Assembly: GCA_028685875.1 (NCBI GenBank)
Contig: JAQUDD010000001.1
Span: forward strand, 96,209 to 160,208
Source: Candidatus Absconditabacteria bacterium
Lineage (GTDB): Bacteria > Patescibacteriota > Gracilibacteria > Absconditabacterales > Absconditicoccaceae
Reading direction: 5' to 3'
DNA length: 64,000 bases
Made by a program: the position numbers and the translations under genes. The notes under the pieces are model-generated. The model did not search any database. It had not been told where the DNA came from and saw nothing but the letters and a program-made list of their open reading frames with translations. Below are positions 41,566 through 50,262 of this stretch, in pieces; the stretch's first letter is position 1, and each line of letters starts with the position of its first letter.

Positions 41566-41648
41566 GGGGAGATGGCAGAGCGGTCAATTGCATTTGACTG
41601 TAAATCAAACGCCTCACGGCTACGTAGGTTCAAATCCTACTCTCCCCA
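41566..41648 (+). tRNA. tRNA-Tyr (GTA)
   Basis: 83 bases with a long variable arm. Acceptor GGGGAGA/TCTCCCC, anticodon GTA, T arm GGTTCAAATCC, discriminator A. Queuosine-type GUN tRNA. Confidence 0.95.
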
Positions 41649-41654
41649 AGCTTT

Positions 41655-41727
41655 GGGCTCTTAGCTCATTTGGTAGAGCATCTGCTTTGCACGCAGGGGG
41701 TGAGGGGTTCGAATCCCCTAGAGTCCA
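41655..41727 (+). tRNA. tRNA-Ala (TGC)
   Basis: 73 bases. Acceptor GGGCTCT/AGAGTCC includes the G3-U70 wobble pair that marks tRNA-Ala. Anticodon TGC, T arm GGGGTTCGAATCCCC. Confidence 0.95.
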
Positions 41728-41770
41728 AATTATTATCTTTGAAAGTTTGTTTTGTTTTAGAATTTGTAGA

Positions 41771-41842
41771 GCTCCTGTAGTTCAATGGATAGAACAACAG
41801 CCTTCTAAGCTGTGGATCCAGGTTCGATCCCTGGCGGGGGTA
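41771..41842 (+). tRNA. tRNA-Arg (TCT)
   Basis: 72 bases. Anticodon TCT in loop CTTCTAA, D arm GTTC/GAAC, T arm AGGTTCGATCCCT; acceptor GCTCCTG pairs with CGGGGGT through several G-U pairs. Confidence 0.9.
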
Positions 41843-41947
41843 AGCTCTGTGTTTACGAGTGTGTATAATTTGTCAGAATATGGCTGCTGTCATTCTGAGT
41901 GTCTATATTCTGACAATTTGTATAGAAAAGCTGGCGTGCCCAGATGG

Positions 41948-42020
41948 GCTCTCGTGGTCTAGCGGTTAGGACGCCACCCTCTCACGGTGGAAATCGCGGG
42001 TTCGATCCCCGCCGGGAGCG
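41948..42020 (+). tRNA. tRNA-Glu (CTC)
   Basis: 73 bases. Acceptor GCTCTCG/CGGGAGC with one G-U pair, anticodon CTC, T arm CGGGTTCGATCCCCG, discriminator G. Confidence 0.93.
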
Positions 42021-42046
42021 GTTACTTTATTTTTGTTTACTGTTGT

Positions 42047-42703
42047 ATGGTTGGAAATTCTCAGAGTTCTTTTAAGAGACCTACTTCTTCAGGTGGAAAT
42101 TCTTCTTGAGCGAGGCCTTTTGTGAAGACTGGGGGTATTCAGAGATCTTCTACTCAACCGAGAGAAAGATCAGCCAGCGATCAGTTCAGAGCAAAAATGA
42201 TCTATATTAATGATCAGATTAAAGCCCCTAATATTATGATCATCAATGATGAGAAACAAAATTTAGGAGTCTTTCCCAGGAGAAGAGCATTAGAGATGGC
42301 AGAAGAGTCAGGATTGGATTTGGTGCAAATTAGTTATGATCCTGAAAATATGCAGTCCACGGTTAAACTCACTGATTATGGGAAATATATGTACCAAAAA
42401 GGCAAGGAAGACAAAGAAAGAAAAAAACAGCAAAAATGAAGAGATATGAAAGAAATCAAGCTTTCTTATGCTATTGGAGATAATGATCTTGCCCTCAAAC
42501 TCAAAAAAGCTGAAGAGTTTTTAAAGGATTGAGATAATGTCAAAGTAAGTATTAGATTGAAGTGAAGAGAAAGAATTTATGCTGATAAAGCATTAGAAAA
42601 GATTATCTCCGTGAAAGAAAGTTTGTCTGCTTTTGGTAGGTCTCAGTACGATACCCCAAAGAAAGAGGCTCAATGATATAGTATTATTTTATTCGCTAAA
42701 TAG
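42047..42703 (+). CDS. infC: Translation initiation factor IF-3, N-terminally extended
   Basis: 218 residues against about 180 usual. Residues 1-45 form a Ser/Arg/Gly-rich extension not typical of the family. The N-domain follows: YINDQIKAPNIMIINDEKQ, LEMAEESGLDLVQISY, LTDYGKYMYQKGKEDK. The C-domain has MKEIKLSYAIGDNDLALKLK and RLKGRERIYADKALEKI. IF-3 binds the 30S subunit and checks the start codon. Five TGA codons are Gly. It opens the infC-rpmI-rplT cluster as in most bacteria. Start ATG 42047; stop TAG 42701-42703. Confidence 0.92.
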
Positions 42704-42714
42704 TGTATCTTAGG

Positions 42715-42906
42715 ATGGCTAACAAGTTGAAAACCCATAGTGGTGTGAAAAAAAGATTTAAAGTTACCGCAAGTGGTAAGGTTATGTCTAAAAAAGAAGG
42801 AAACAATCATCTTCAAACCAACAAAGGGAAAACTAATAAAAAATTCTCTTATGGAAAGGAGCTTACTGGAGCATCTGCAAAGGTAGTAAAATCTTTACTT
42901 AATTAG
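42715..42906 (+). CDS. rpmI: Ribosomal protein bL35
   Basis: 63 residues. ANKLKTHSGVKKRFKVTASG then TNKGKTNKK, basic and of family length. It lies between infC and rplT. Start ATG 42715, since the upstream in-frame codons include the infC stop region. No TGA. Confidence 0.95.
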   Translation: MANKLKTHSGVKKRFKVTASGKVMSKKEGNNHLQTNKGKTNKKFSYGKELTGASAKVVKSLLN

Positions 42907-42920
42907 TCTGTATACAACAA

Positions 42921-43268
42921 ATGGTTAGAGTTACAAATGGTCTTCAGAGACAGAGAAGACACAAAAAATATATTGCTCAGGCAAAAGGATTTAGACTGGG
43001 AAGAAAGAATGTCTATACTCAAGTAAGACAGGCACTTATCAAACAAGGTCAGCACGCTTATGTCAGTAGAAGACTCAAAAAGAGAGACTTCAGAAGACTT
43101 TGGATTGAGAGACTTAATGCTGTTTTGAGAGAAAAGGGATCTAAATATTCTGTCTTTATGAATACTCTTTACAAAAAGAACATTCAACTTGATAGAAAGG
43201 TGTTGTCTAATATAGCAGTAGCATTCCCTCAGGTATTTGATAAAATTTATCAAGAGGCTACAAAATAG
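42921..43268 (+). CDS. rplT: Ribosomal protein bL20
   Basis: 115 residues. RVTNGLQRQRRHKKYIAQAK, GFRLGRKNVYTQVRQALIKQ and ..RKVLSNIAVAFPQVFDKI match bL20 along its length. Directly after rpmI; no TGA. bL20 is an early assembly protein of the 50S subunit and autoregulates this cluster in many bacteria; no operator was recognised. Confidence 0.95.
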   Translation: MVRVTNGLQRQRRHKKYIAQAKGFRLGRKNVYTQVRQALIKQGQHAYVSRRLKKRDFRRLWIERLNAVLREKGSKYSVFMNTLYKKNIQLDRKVLSNIAVAFPQVFDKIYQEATK

Positions 43269-43315
43269 TCGTTCGTGATCAATAGAGAGAGTTTTCTTTG
43301 GAAATCCTCTCATAA

Positions 43316-43402
43316 GCCGAGGTGGTGGAATTGGTAGACACGAAGGACTTAAAATCCTTTGAGGCTTATACCCTCGTGCCGGTTCGATTCCGGTCCTCGG
43401 CA
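43316..43402 (+). tRNA. tRNA-Leu (TAA)
   Basis: 87 bases with a long variable arm. Acceptor GCCGAGG/CCTCGGC, anticodon TAA in loop CTTAAAA, T arm CCGGTTCGATTCCGG. Confidence 0.95.
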
Positions 43403-43452
43403 CTCTAAATATACTCAATGAGCATTGGTTTTAATTATTATATTGCATATTC

Positions 43453-43716
43453 ATGTGATTTACAGTTTGGAGAACAGGTGATTTAAATACTAATGAAAGA
43501 TTGATTTCTTTCTATAAAAAGGAGCTATGGTCTAGTCATATTCTTGATATTGCTAAAAAGCAGAAGACGTATGGTACTAAGCATTTTAGGAAAACGGTTT
43601 CTTATGATTTTCCTTCTAGTAGAAGGTATAAGAGAATGAGAGCTATTGTTTCTGATGCGTATAGAAAGAACAAAAAGAAGTATAACACTTTGGCTCAATT
43701 AGGAAAGATTGTGTAA
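43453..43716 (+). CDS. Probable ribosomal protein bS21-like
   Basis: 87 residues, very basic. FTVWRTGDLNTNERLISFYK, KELWSSHILDIAKKQKTYGT and SRRYKRMRAIVSDAYRKNKK recall bS21 (E-x-x-x-R-F-K-x-x-x..G-I-L.. then Y-E-K-P-S-x-K-x-K-x-K). It is longer than typical bS21. One TGA at codon 2 (MGFTVW) is Gly. Its place among ribosomal genes supports a ribosomal role. Start ATG 43453. Confidence 0.5.
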
Positions 43717-43752
43717 TTTGTTGGATTTTTAGTGATATAATGTTTTCATACT

Positions 43753-44070
43753 ATGTATGCAGTTATTAGTTTACAAGGACACCAATATATTGTTTCTGAA
43801 GGGACAGAGCTTGTGGTAGATAATCTTTCTCTGGCGGAAGGAGAGAAACTCGATATTGATCAGGTTTTAGCTCTTTTTGATGAGGCAGGTACTACAGTAA
43901 AAGTAGGTGCTCCTACAGTAGAAGGTGCTAAAGTTGAAGCAACGGTGGGTACTACTCAGAAAGGAAAGAAGGTACAGGTAGTTAAATTCAAAAGAAAGAA
44001 TAGATACTTTAGAAATAGAGGATTTAGACCTATAGAGACAATTTTAACTATTAACAAAGTAATAGCTTAA
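43753..44070 (+). CDS. rplU: Ribosomal protein bL21
   Basis: 105 residues. YAVISLQGHQYIVSEGTELV and VVKFKRKNRYFRNRGFRPIE match bL21, including the C-terminal R-R-x-x-x-x-x-x-G-H/F-R region. No rpmA (bL27) follows, although the two are usually paired. The stop overlaps the infA start as TAATG. Confidence 0.93.
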   Translation: MYAVISLQGHQYIVSEGTELVVDNLSLAEGEKLDIDQVLALFDEAGTTVKVGAPTVEGAKVEATVGTTQKGKKVQVVKFKRKNRYFRNRGFRPIETILTINKVIA

Positions 44071-44390
44071 TGGCTAAAGCTGGTATTCTTGAATGGGATG
44101 GAGAAATTGTTGAAGTTTTGCCTGCAGGGAAATTTAGAGTACAACTCAAAGACACTGATTTGATTATTATGTGTTATAAGGCAGGGAAGATGAAGCAATC
44201 TCATATCTCGGTTATCGCTGGTGATTGGGTAAAGGTGGAGGTGAATCAATATGATATGACTCAAGGTCGTATTGTATATAGATATAATCCTGCCGCAGTT
44301 AAGGCTGCCCAGGAATCTGGTGAAGATATTGTTATGTATACTCCAAATCGTTCCCAGAGTCGTTCTCCGAACCGTCCTCAGAATCGTTAA
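44070..44390 (+). CDS. infA: Translation initiation factor IF-1 with C-terminal extension
   Basis: 106 residues. The OB domain is about 72 residues: [40 protein letters not shown] and RIVYRYNP match IF-1. An unusual tail of about 30 residues ([20 protein letters not shown] to the end, rich in Asn/Arg/Ser/Pro) follows. Start ATG overlaps the rplU stop. No TGA. Confidence 0.9.
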   Translation: MAKAGILEWDGEIVEVLPAGKFRVQLKDTDLIIMCYKAGKMKQSHISVIAGDWVKVEVNQYDMTQGRIVYRYNPAAVKAAQESGEDIVMYTPNRSQSRSPNRPQNR

Positions 44391-44430
44391 TAGATCAGAA
44401 TTGTTATTTATTTACCATAAATGTGTGCTC

Positions 44431-44547
44431 ATGAAAGTTGTGTCTTCATTGAAAAAAAGATGTATGGACTGCCAAATTGTAAAAAGAAAAGGTAGGCTCT
44501 ATGTGATTTGTAAAAAAAACCCTAGACATAAGTCTAGACAAGGATAA
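44431..44547 (+). CDS. rpmJ: Ribosomal protein bL36
   Basis: 38 residues. [20 protein letters not shown] then [13 protein letters not shown]; the C-x2-C...C...H zinc pattern is complete. Placed between infA and rpsM as usual. Confidence 0.95.
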   Translation: MKVVSSLKKRCMDCQIVKRKGRLYVICKKNPRHKSRQG

Positions 44548-44574
44548 TTTTTATATTATTGATACTGAGTTAGT

Positions 44575-44949
44575 ATGTTTAGATTAATGTGACATGTTCT
44601 TCCAGATGATAAATCTATTTGGATTGGATTGACAACTATTTATGGGATCGGAAGAGTAAGATCTCAGAAAATCCTTAAAACTGTGGGGATTGACCATATG
44701 ACAAAGGTTAGAGATTTGACAGAAGATGATCAGAAGAAAATTTCTGATGAACTTAAAAATTTTGTTCTAGAATCTGATCTCAAGAGAGAGGTTGCATCTG
44801 CTATCAAAAGACTTAAGGAAATTAAGTGTTATAGAGGGATGAGACATAACCTTGGATTGCCGGTAAGAGGGCAGCTTACTAGAAAGAATGCAAGAACTGC
44901 TAAAAAGCTACTTGGTAGATCTAAGGTGAGACCAGTATTGAAAAAATAA
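44575..44949 (+). CDS. rpsM: Ribosomal protein uS13
   Basis: 124 residues. LMGHVLPDDKSIWIGLTTIY, GIGRVRSQKILKTVGI, then GMRHNLGLPVRGQLTRKNAR, the family hallmark. One TGA is the Gly of MGHVLP, at the conserved glycine of A-G-V-x-x-P. Contacts the 30S head and P-site tRNA. Confidence 0.96.
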
Positions 44950-44976
44950 TTTTATTTTAATGTTTGTTAGAGAATA

Positions 44977-45363
44977 ATGGCACCAAAGGCTAAATCTAAA
45001 AAGAAGGATGTGAAAGTTACTTCAGGAATTCTGTATGTACATACTACATCTAATAATACTCTTATCAACTTGGTTGATCCGGAAGGAAACAAAGTTGTTG
45101 GTGGAGGAACAGGAAGGGTAGGATATAAAGGAAGTAAGAAATCTACTCCTTATGCTGCGGAAGTTTTAACAAAGCAACTTCTTAAAGAAGCTCAGGGATA
45201 TGGTCTCAAAGAAATTGGGATTATTTTCAGGGGGACAGGAATGGCTAGAGATGGTATCTTTAAGGCAGTAAATGAGATTGGGGTTATTGATGTACAATAT
45301 ATCAAAGAAAATACTCCAATTCAATTTGGTGGAGTGAAAGGAATCAGACCTAAAAGAAATTAA
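44977..45363 (+). CDS. rpsK: Ribosomal protein uS11
   Basis: 128 residues. SGILYVHTTSNNTLINLVDP, GGGTGRVGYKGSKKSTPYAA and GTGMARDGIFKAV then GVKGIRPKRN match uS11. No TGA. Follows rpsM as in the alpha operon. Confidence 0.96.
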   Translation: MAPKAKSKKKDVKVTSGILYVHTTSNNTLINLVDPEGNKVVGGGTGRVGYKGSKKSTPYAAEVLTKQLLKEAQGYGLKEIGIIFRGTGMARDGIFKAVNEIGVIDVQYIKENTPIQFGGVKGIRPKRN

Positions 45364-45399
45364 TTTCTTATTTCTATTTATTATTATTGTCTTATACTG

Positions 45400-46017
45400 A
45401 TGAAATATACTTGAGCAAAATTGAGATTATGTAGAAGAGAGGGAGTGAATCTTTTTGGTTCTGCTAAATATAATCTCAAGAAGAGAAAAACTACTCCTGG
45501 TCAACATGGATCTAATATGCAGAGACATTCTGAATATGGAAAGCTTTTGAGAAATAAGCAACTACTCAAAAGATCTTATCTCATGACAGAGAAACAGTTC
45601 TCAAAGATTGTAAAATCTACTGCATCAAAATATGCAAAAAATAATAATGTTAGTCATGACTTTGCGTTGTTTCAATTCTTGGAAAGAAGAATGGATGTAC
45701 TTATCTTGAGATCTGGTTTGGCACAAACGATTATGCAGGCGAGGCAAATGGTGGTACATGGACACTTCCAGTTAAATGGAGTAAAACATAATGTTCCTTC
45801 TACTTTTCTCAAGGCAGGTGATAAAATCACTTTGAGAGAGGGATTGAAAAATTCACCTTTATATGCACAGTCTGCAAAATCTACGGTAAAAGTTCCTTCT
45901 TGGATCAAGGTAGATAAAAATGCTTATGCAGTAGAGGTTCTTGCTCTTCCACAAAAGGGGGAAATAGAGACACACGCTGATCTCTTGAAAGTGATTGAAT
46001 TCTATGCGAGAGCATAA
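45400..46017 (+). CDS. rpsD: Ribosomal protein uS4
   Basis: 205 residues. MKYTGAKLRLCRREGVNLFG: the Gly of YTG is TGA at a conserved position. The S4 domain is FLERRMDVLILRSGLAQTIM then QARQMVVHGHFQLNG. Start ATG 45400; starting at a later ATG would remove this conserved start. It nucleates 30S assembly. Confidence 0.96.
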
Positions 46018-46078
46018 TAAGAATCTGATTTCTTTCGATGATATATAACAAAAATTTATTTATTTTTTCTCACACTCT

Positions 46079-47074
46079 ATGCTAGACATCCAAAATTTCA
46101 TAGGAGCACCAAAGATTATGGCTTCGGATATTGATTCTTGCACTACTAGATTTGAGTTGAAAAATCTTCCAAGAGGATTTGGACACACAATCGGGAACGC
46201 AATGAGAAGAATTATCTTGGCATATAACCTTGGAGGAGCTGTCACGGGAATTAAGATTAAAGGGGTACCTCATGAATATCATGTGATTGACGGAGTGAAA
46301 GAAAATGTAGTAACAATTCTTTTGAATCTCAAGAAACTTCGCTTTTCTGTAGATGAAAAGCAAGATACTCTTCAATGGGTGTCTCAGAGATTTAAAGGTA
46401 TTGGTATTTATACTGCAGCTTCTTTAAAGTTGCCAGCAGGAATAGAATTATTGAATCCAGAAGAATTCCTCTTTGAGATTACGGATGCTTCTGTAGAAGT
46501 GAATATGGATATTAGAGTTGAAAAGGGATATGGCTATTATAGCTTAGAATATCTTAGAGCGAGATCCAAGAAAGAAGAAGGTACTGAAGTTGGACTAATG
46601 CTTATTGATAATGATTTCAGATTAGTTGAATATGTGACTTATGATGTTGAGGAAGTAATTGAGGACTTTACTGGTAGTACCAAGGATTCATTGACTATTG
46701 AGATCAAAACAAGGTATGAAAATGTTTCACCAAAAGAGGTGTTAATGTTTGCTGGAGAGGCGCTTGCTTCTTATGCAAAACTTTTCATCTTTGATGATAT
46801 CTATGTAGATAGGTCTGTCTTTGTAGAATATGATGATTTAGCAGTAGAAAAAGAGGTATCACTCGAAGAGGTAAGTGTGAAGACGATGCCTATTGATGCT
46901 CTTCCTCTCAGTGAAAGAACAAGGAATGCCTTGATCAAGAACAATATTCTCTATGTGGAGGATCTGGAAAAGAAAAAGAAGACGGAACTTCTTTTGATGA
47001 AAGGAGTTGGTAAAAAGGCTATTGATGAAATTAATGCAGCACTTGGAAATATTGGAAAAATGTTAATTGGGTAA
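46079..47074 (+). CDS. rpoA: DNA-directed RNA polymerase subunit alpha
   Basis: 331 residues. The N-terminal domain has CTTRFELKNLPRGFGHTIGN then AMRRIILAYNLGGAVTGIKI and GVPHEYHVIDGVKENVVTIL; the C-terminal domain ends LPLSERTRNALIKNNILYVE and MKGVGKKAIDEINAALG. Forms the dimer that holds beta and beta'. No TGA in 996 bases. Confidence 0.97.
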   Translation: MLDIQNFIGAPKIMASDIDSCTTRFELKNLPRGFGHTIGNAMRRIILAYNLGGAVTGIKIKGVPHEYHVIDGVKENVVTILLNLKKLRFSVDEKQDTLQWVSQRFKGIGIYTAASLKLPAGIELLNPEEFLFEITDASVEVNMDIRVEKGYGYYSLEYLRARSKKEEGTEVGLMLIDNDFRLVEYVTYDVEEVIEDFTGSTKDSLTIEIKTRYENVSPKEVLMFAGEALASYAKLFIFDDIYVDRSVFVEYDDLAVEKEVSLEEVSVKTMPIDALPLSERTRNALIKNNILYVEDLEKKKKTELLLMKGVGKKAIDEINAALGNIGKMLIG

Positions 47075-47113
47075 TCTTTGTTATTTGAATTTATACTTTA
47101 TCTTATTGGAACA

Positions 47114-47500
47114 ATGCAACACAGAAAAAATAAGTTGTTGGAAATTAACACGGGGGCAAAAAGCAAAAATGTGTATATTAGACAACTCCTTACTAATTTA
47201 GTAAGAAATGGGAAAACTACTACTACTGCTAAGAGAGCTCAGGTTCTTAAAGCGTATGCTGATGCTTTTTTTGCTAGATTGGTTGCCAATACTGCGACTT
47301 ATTCAGAAAAAGATGCTCTTAGAGAGAATATCAGATTTATAAAATCTGAAATCTTTGGAGAAGCAGAAGGGAAAAAAGTTATTAATGAACTTCTTCCGAA
47401 GTTTGTAGAATCTGGTAAAAAATCGGGATTTGTTAGTTCTTATAAGTTAGGGTACAGATTGGGAGATGGGGCTGAAAAAATCTTATTAAAATTGTCGTAG
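47114..47500 (+). CDS. rplQ: Ribosomal protein bL17
   Basis: 128 residues. HRKNKLLEINTGAKSKNVYI, RQLLTNLVRNGKTTTTAKRA and YRLGDGAEKILLKL match bL17. The family start is MRHRK; here MQHRK. Start ATG 47114. No TGA. Follows rpoA as usual. Confidence 0.95.
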   Translation: MQHRKNKLLEINTGAKSKNVYIRQLLTNLVRNGKTTTTAKRAQVLKAYADAFFARLVANTATYSEKDALRENIRFIKSEIFGEAEGKKVINELLPKFVESGKKSGFVSSYKLGYRLGDGAEKILLKLS

Positions 47501-47545
47501 TTATATATTTAGGTATATCTTTTTAATTAATAGTATTAGAGTAAG

Positions 47546-48004
47546 ATGGAGTTTACTAATAGAGATCTCAATAAGACGATCTGGGTAAAGCAAACCGATC
47601 AAGAAAACAACAGGGTTTGGTATAAAGTTGATGCTACAGGGAAGACTTTGGGAAGATTGGCAGTGGATATTTCAAAAAAACTTATGGGGAAAGATAAGTC
47701 TTATTATTCTGATTTTTGGGATGCTGGTAGTTTCGTTATTGTAGAAAATATTGAACATATTGCAGTGACGGGAAATAAATTACAGGATAAGGTATACTAT
47801 TCCTATAGTGGATATAAGGGAAACCTTAAAAGTATTACTTTGGGGGAATTGATGAAAAAGAACCCTTCAAAGGCAATCTGGTATGCTGTTAGAGGAATGC
47901 TTCCAAAAAATAAACTGAGAGATGCAAGAATGAAAAGACTTAAGATCATTAAAGGTACAACTACTAAATATGATAATTTTAAACCTGTTAACTTGTATAA
48001 ATAA
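47546..48004 (+). CDS. rplM: Ribosomal protein uL13
   Basis: 152 residues. VWYKVDATGKTLGRLAVDIS, HIAVTGNKLQDKVYYSYSGY, MLPKNKLRDARMKRLKI match uL13. Its stop overlaps the rpsI start (TAATG), so the two are translationally coupled. No TGA. Confidence 0.95.
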   Translation: MEFTNRDLNKTIWVKQTDQENNRVWYKVDATGKTLGRLAVDISKKLMGKDKSYYSDFWDAGSFVIVENIEHIAVTGNKLQDKVYYSYSGYKGNLKSITLGELMKKNPSKAIWYAVRGMLPKNKLRDARMKRLKIIKGTTTKYDNFKPVNLYK

Positions 48005-48426
48005 TGGCAAATAAGGAATACAATTATGCGATTGGTAGAAGAAAATCTACTACTGCAGTAGTAAAACTTTACTCTAAGGGAAGCGGAACTTTCGTAGTAA
48101 AGACGTCAAGTGGGAAAGAAATAAGTCTCAAGGAATATTTTGGAGGGAATGAATACCTTTACCAAAATGCTATTGCTCCTTTTGAAGTAATTGCTCCCGA
48201 TGCTATGAAGAAATTTGATGCTCATATTAGGATTACTGGAGGAGGTATTGCTGGGCAAGCTGATGCTGTGAAACTCGGATTTGCTAGAGCATTGATTGAT
48301 TGGAATAGCGATCTTAGACCTACGCTTAAACCTTATGGATTGCTCAAAAGAGATCCAAGAATTAAGGAAAGAAAGAAACCAGGTCTCAAGAAAGCGAGGA
48401 AAGCACCTACGTGGTCAAAGAGATAA
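48004..48426 (+). CDS. rpsI: Ribosomal protein uS9
   Basis: 140 residues. YAIGRRKSTTAVVKLYSKGS, ITGGGIAGQADAVKLGFARA and the tail ending KKARKAPTWSKR match uS9 (family ends K-A-R-R-A-P-Q-F-S-K-R). No TGA. A terminator follows. Confidence 0.96.
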   Translation: MANKEYNYAIGRRKSTTAVVKLYSKGSGTFVVKTSSGKEISLKEYFGGNEYLYQNAIAPFEVIAPDAMKKFDAHIRITGGGIAGQADAVKLGFARALIDWNSDLRPTLKPYGLLKRDPRIKERKKPGLKKARKAPTWSKR

Positions 48427-48443
48427 TTATTTTCTCAGATGTT

Positions 48444-48477
48444 TGAAAAAATTCACAAGGCTATTGTGAATTTTTTC
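48444..48477 (+). terminator. Terminator of the ribosomal gene cluster
   Basis: GAAAAAATTCACAA/TTGTGAATTTTTTC hairpin with six T's after it, just past rpsI. Confidence 0.85.
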
Positions 48478-48498
48478 TTTTGGACTCGTTTTATTCTC

Positions 48499-48526
48499 TT
48501 GAAATTTTATTTGAAAAGTATATATT
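48499..48526 (+). promoter_or_regulatory. Promoter of the candidate RNA at 48533
   Basis: TTGAAA (48499-48504), 16-base spacer, TATATT (48521-48526); same layout as the promoter at 27750. Confidence 0.6.
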
Positions 48527-48532
48527 CAGGCA

Positions 48533-48720
48533 TAGATACTCATCTGAGTATAGGAGAGTGAGGTTTCATCCTCAGTATTCTTAGATATCTGTTTTCAGGT
48601 ATGTACTAATGATATTTTCTCCAGGAGACGAGTCTTAGTTAGATGATTCTATCAAATCATTTAATTACCACTCGGAACTCCGTTCCGAGTAAAACGCCCC
48701 TTTTTTGTGAGGGGCGTTCC
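48533..48720 (+). ncRNA. Candidate structured RNA between rpsI and the reverse transcriptase
   Basis: A promoter is followed by about 190 bases with no reading frame and a string of hairpins: ATACTC/GAGTAT near 48536, TGAGG/CCTCA near 48560, ATGATT/AATCAT near 48643, ACTCGGAAC/GTTCCGAGT near 48670-48690 and AACGCCCC/GGGGCGTT at 48692-48718. The last two may also end the minus-strand RT transcript, since T's follow on that strand. I do not recognise a known RNA family; no RNase P, tmRNA or SRP RNA signature is visible. It points towards the RT gene and could be its RNA partner or an unrelated RNA. Confidence 0.4.
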
Positions 48721-48737
48721 AACGATTGAAATTTTTT

Positions 48738-50237
48738 TTAAAAGGGAAGATCATCTTTATCATCCTCTCGTCGATTCTCTGAATTATTTATATTAAGAGG
48801 CTCTTCTTCCTTTTTGTCTTCTGTTTCTAGTTTTTTCTGGTTCATTTGCCGTGTTGGGTAATCTTCTCGTTTTCCCATGTTTTGGTCAAATAATTCTTTG
48901 AATTCTTTTGGGATTCTTTCCTCTCCATATACTCTTTTAATGCGACTATATGTTCCTTTTAGAGTCGCTTTGATTTTTTCAATACTTTGTAGGTCAGCTT
49001 CATGATTATTACCTAATTTGAATTTTCTTGCATAATATGAATTATTCTTTAATTCATCTATTCCTTTTTCGAATAGCTCTCTAAATAATCTTTTATATTG
49101 TCCTTGTTTCTGTTTATTTAGACTTTTATTTCCCTTTTCATCAAAACAAATTCCATTAATTTCCCTTTCGTTGTTACTCTGAGGGGTCCGCACTTTAATT
49201 TTTTTTTGATTAATGGTTCGTCCTTCTTGTCAAATAATTTTTATAAGTTCATCTTTAATATAATCAATACGTCGATTAGAATATTCAATTCTTTGTTTGT
49301 AGGTATTGATGACACCAATGTAATCATATTTCTCCTCTTCTGTAAAAAGGGGAGAATTTTGTATTAGTTCGTTAACCTTTTTTATTTGTTTGTTGATATA
49401 TTTACGTTCATGGTTGTCAGTTACAATGAACCTCTCATTTGGAAAACTCTCCATGAGATTTTGAAATTTCTGTTTATTTTCATCATTAAGTATTTCGATG
49501 TATTTATCGATTTTTTCTTGTAGTACGTCTCTGGTTATATAGTGTCTGAAGCTGATGGTAAGGTCGTCAGCATATCTTGAGTATATAGCGTGAGAAGAAA
49601 TTAATTCGGGAAGTTTTTTTTCTATTTTGTTATCAAATCCTTTCATAACAATATTTTGGATTTGATTACTCGTTGACGCTCATTGAGGAAGTTCATTTTC
49701 ACTTACACAAAGGTGGGTAATAGCTTTAAGAAATAATTCTTTATTTGTTGTAGTTTCTAACAAAGGACATCGGATATCTAGTGCTTTTCCTAATGCTCAT
49801 TCTAAATTTTTATATACTCTCTGGGTATCAATAGATGGATAGGAGTTCTTAATATCTAGGGTTATTAGATAAGGGTTATATCTGTGTTGTTCTGCACCTT
49901 TTTCCGGAGAATCCCCAGCCGTCCCAGCAGTAGAGGATAAGGAAACTGGAATGTACATTAGATATTTTCTAATGGTTTCTTGAATCTTCTTTAGAGCAGG
50001 AGTTGGTTCGCGAAGTTCTCTTAGCTTGTTATTTACTTTTTTTTGATACTTTTTGTAACCAAATGTTATTTTTGGTCGGTACTTTTGTTCTGATAGCTCT
50101 TTATTCCTAGATTCAAGTATTTCAATTAACTCTTTTTTTGAGCATTTACAAAATTTAGCTAAACTCTCTAAGACAATATTATCTTCTTTAGCAAGCTCTT
50201 GTAATAGTTTGTCTGATAGGATGCATCATTCTTCCAT
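48738..50237 (-). CDS. Retron-like reverse transcriptase with SSB-like C-terminal tip
   Basis: 499 residues. Reverse transcriptase motifs occur in order: YRPKITFGYKKYQ with PTPALKKIQETIRKYL (motif 0/1), LITLDIKNSYPSID (motif A, Asp 128), LPQGASTSNQIQNIV (motif B, 183-197), YSRYADDLTIS (motif C, YADD 222-225). EINGICFDEKGN in the C-terminal part resembles the retron V-T-G segment. The glycine of LPQG is encoded by TGA. The end is a disordered acidic tail finishing DDKDDLPF, like the tip of bacterial SSB proteins. Start ATG 50235-50237, stop TAA 48738-48740. It is the second gene of a minus-strand operon with a helical protein of unknown function. No msr-msd RNA was recognised; class (retron, Abi-like or other) is not settled. 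Confidence 0.8.
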
Positions 50238-50262
50238 GGATATAGGAAATGAGTTAAAGGTT

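Noticed and set aside
48738-50237. Diversity-generating retroelement RT or group II intron maturase
   Set aside because: No template/variable repeat pair, no DGR-type RT signature, and no intron domain V or maturase X/HNH region was seen.
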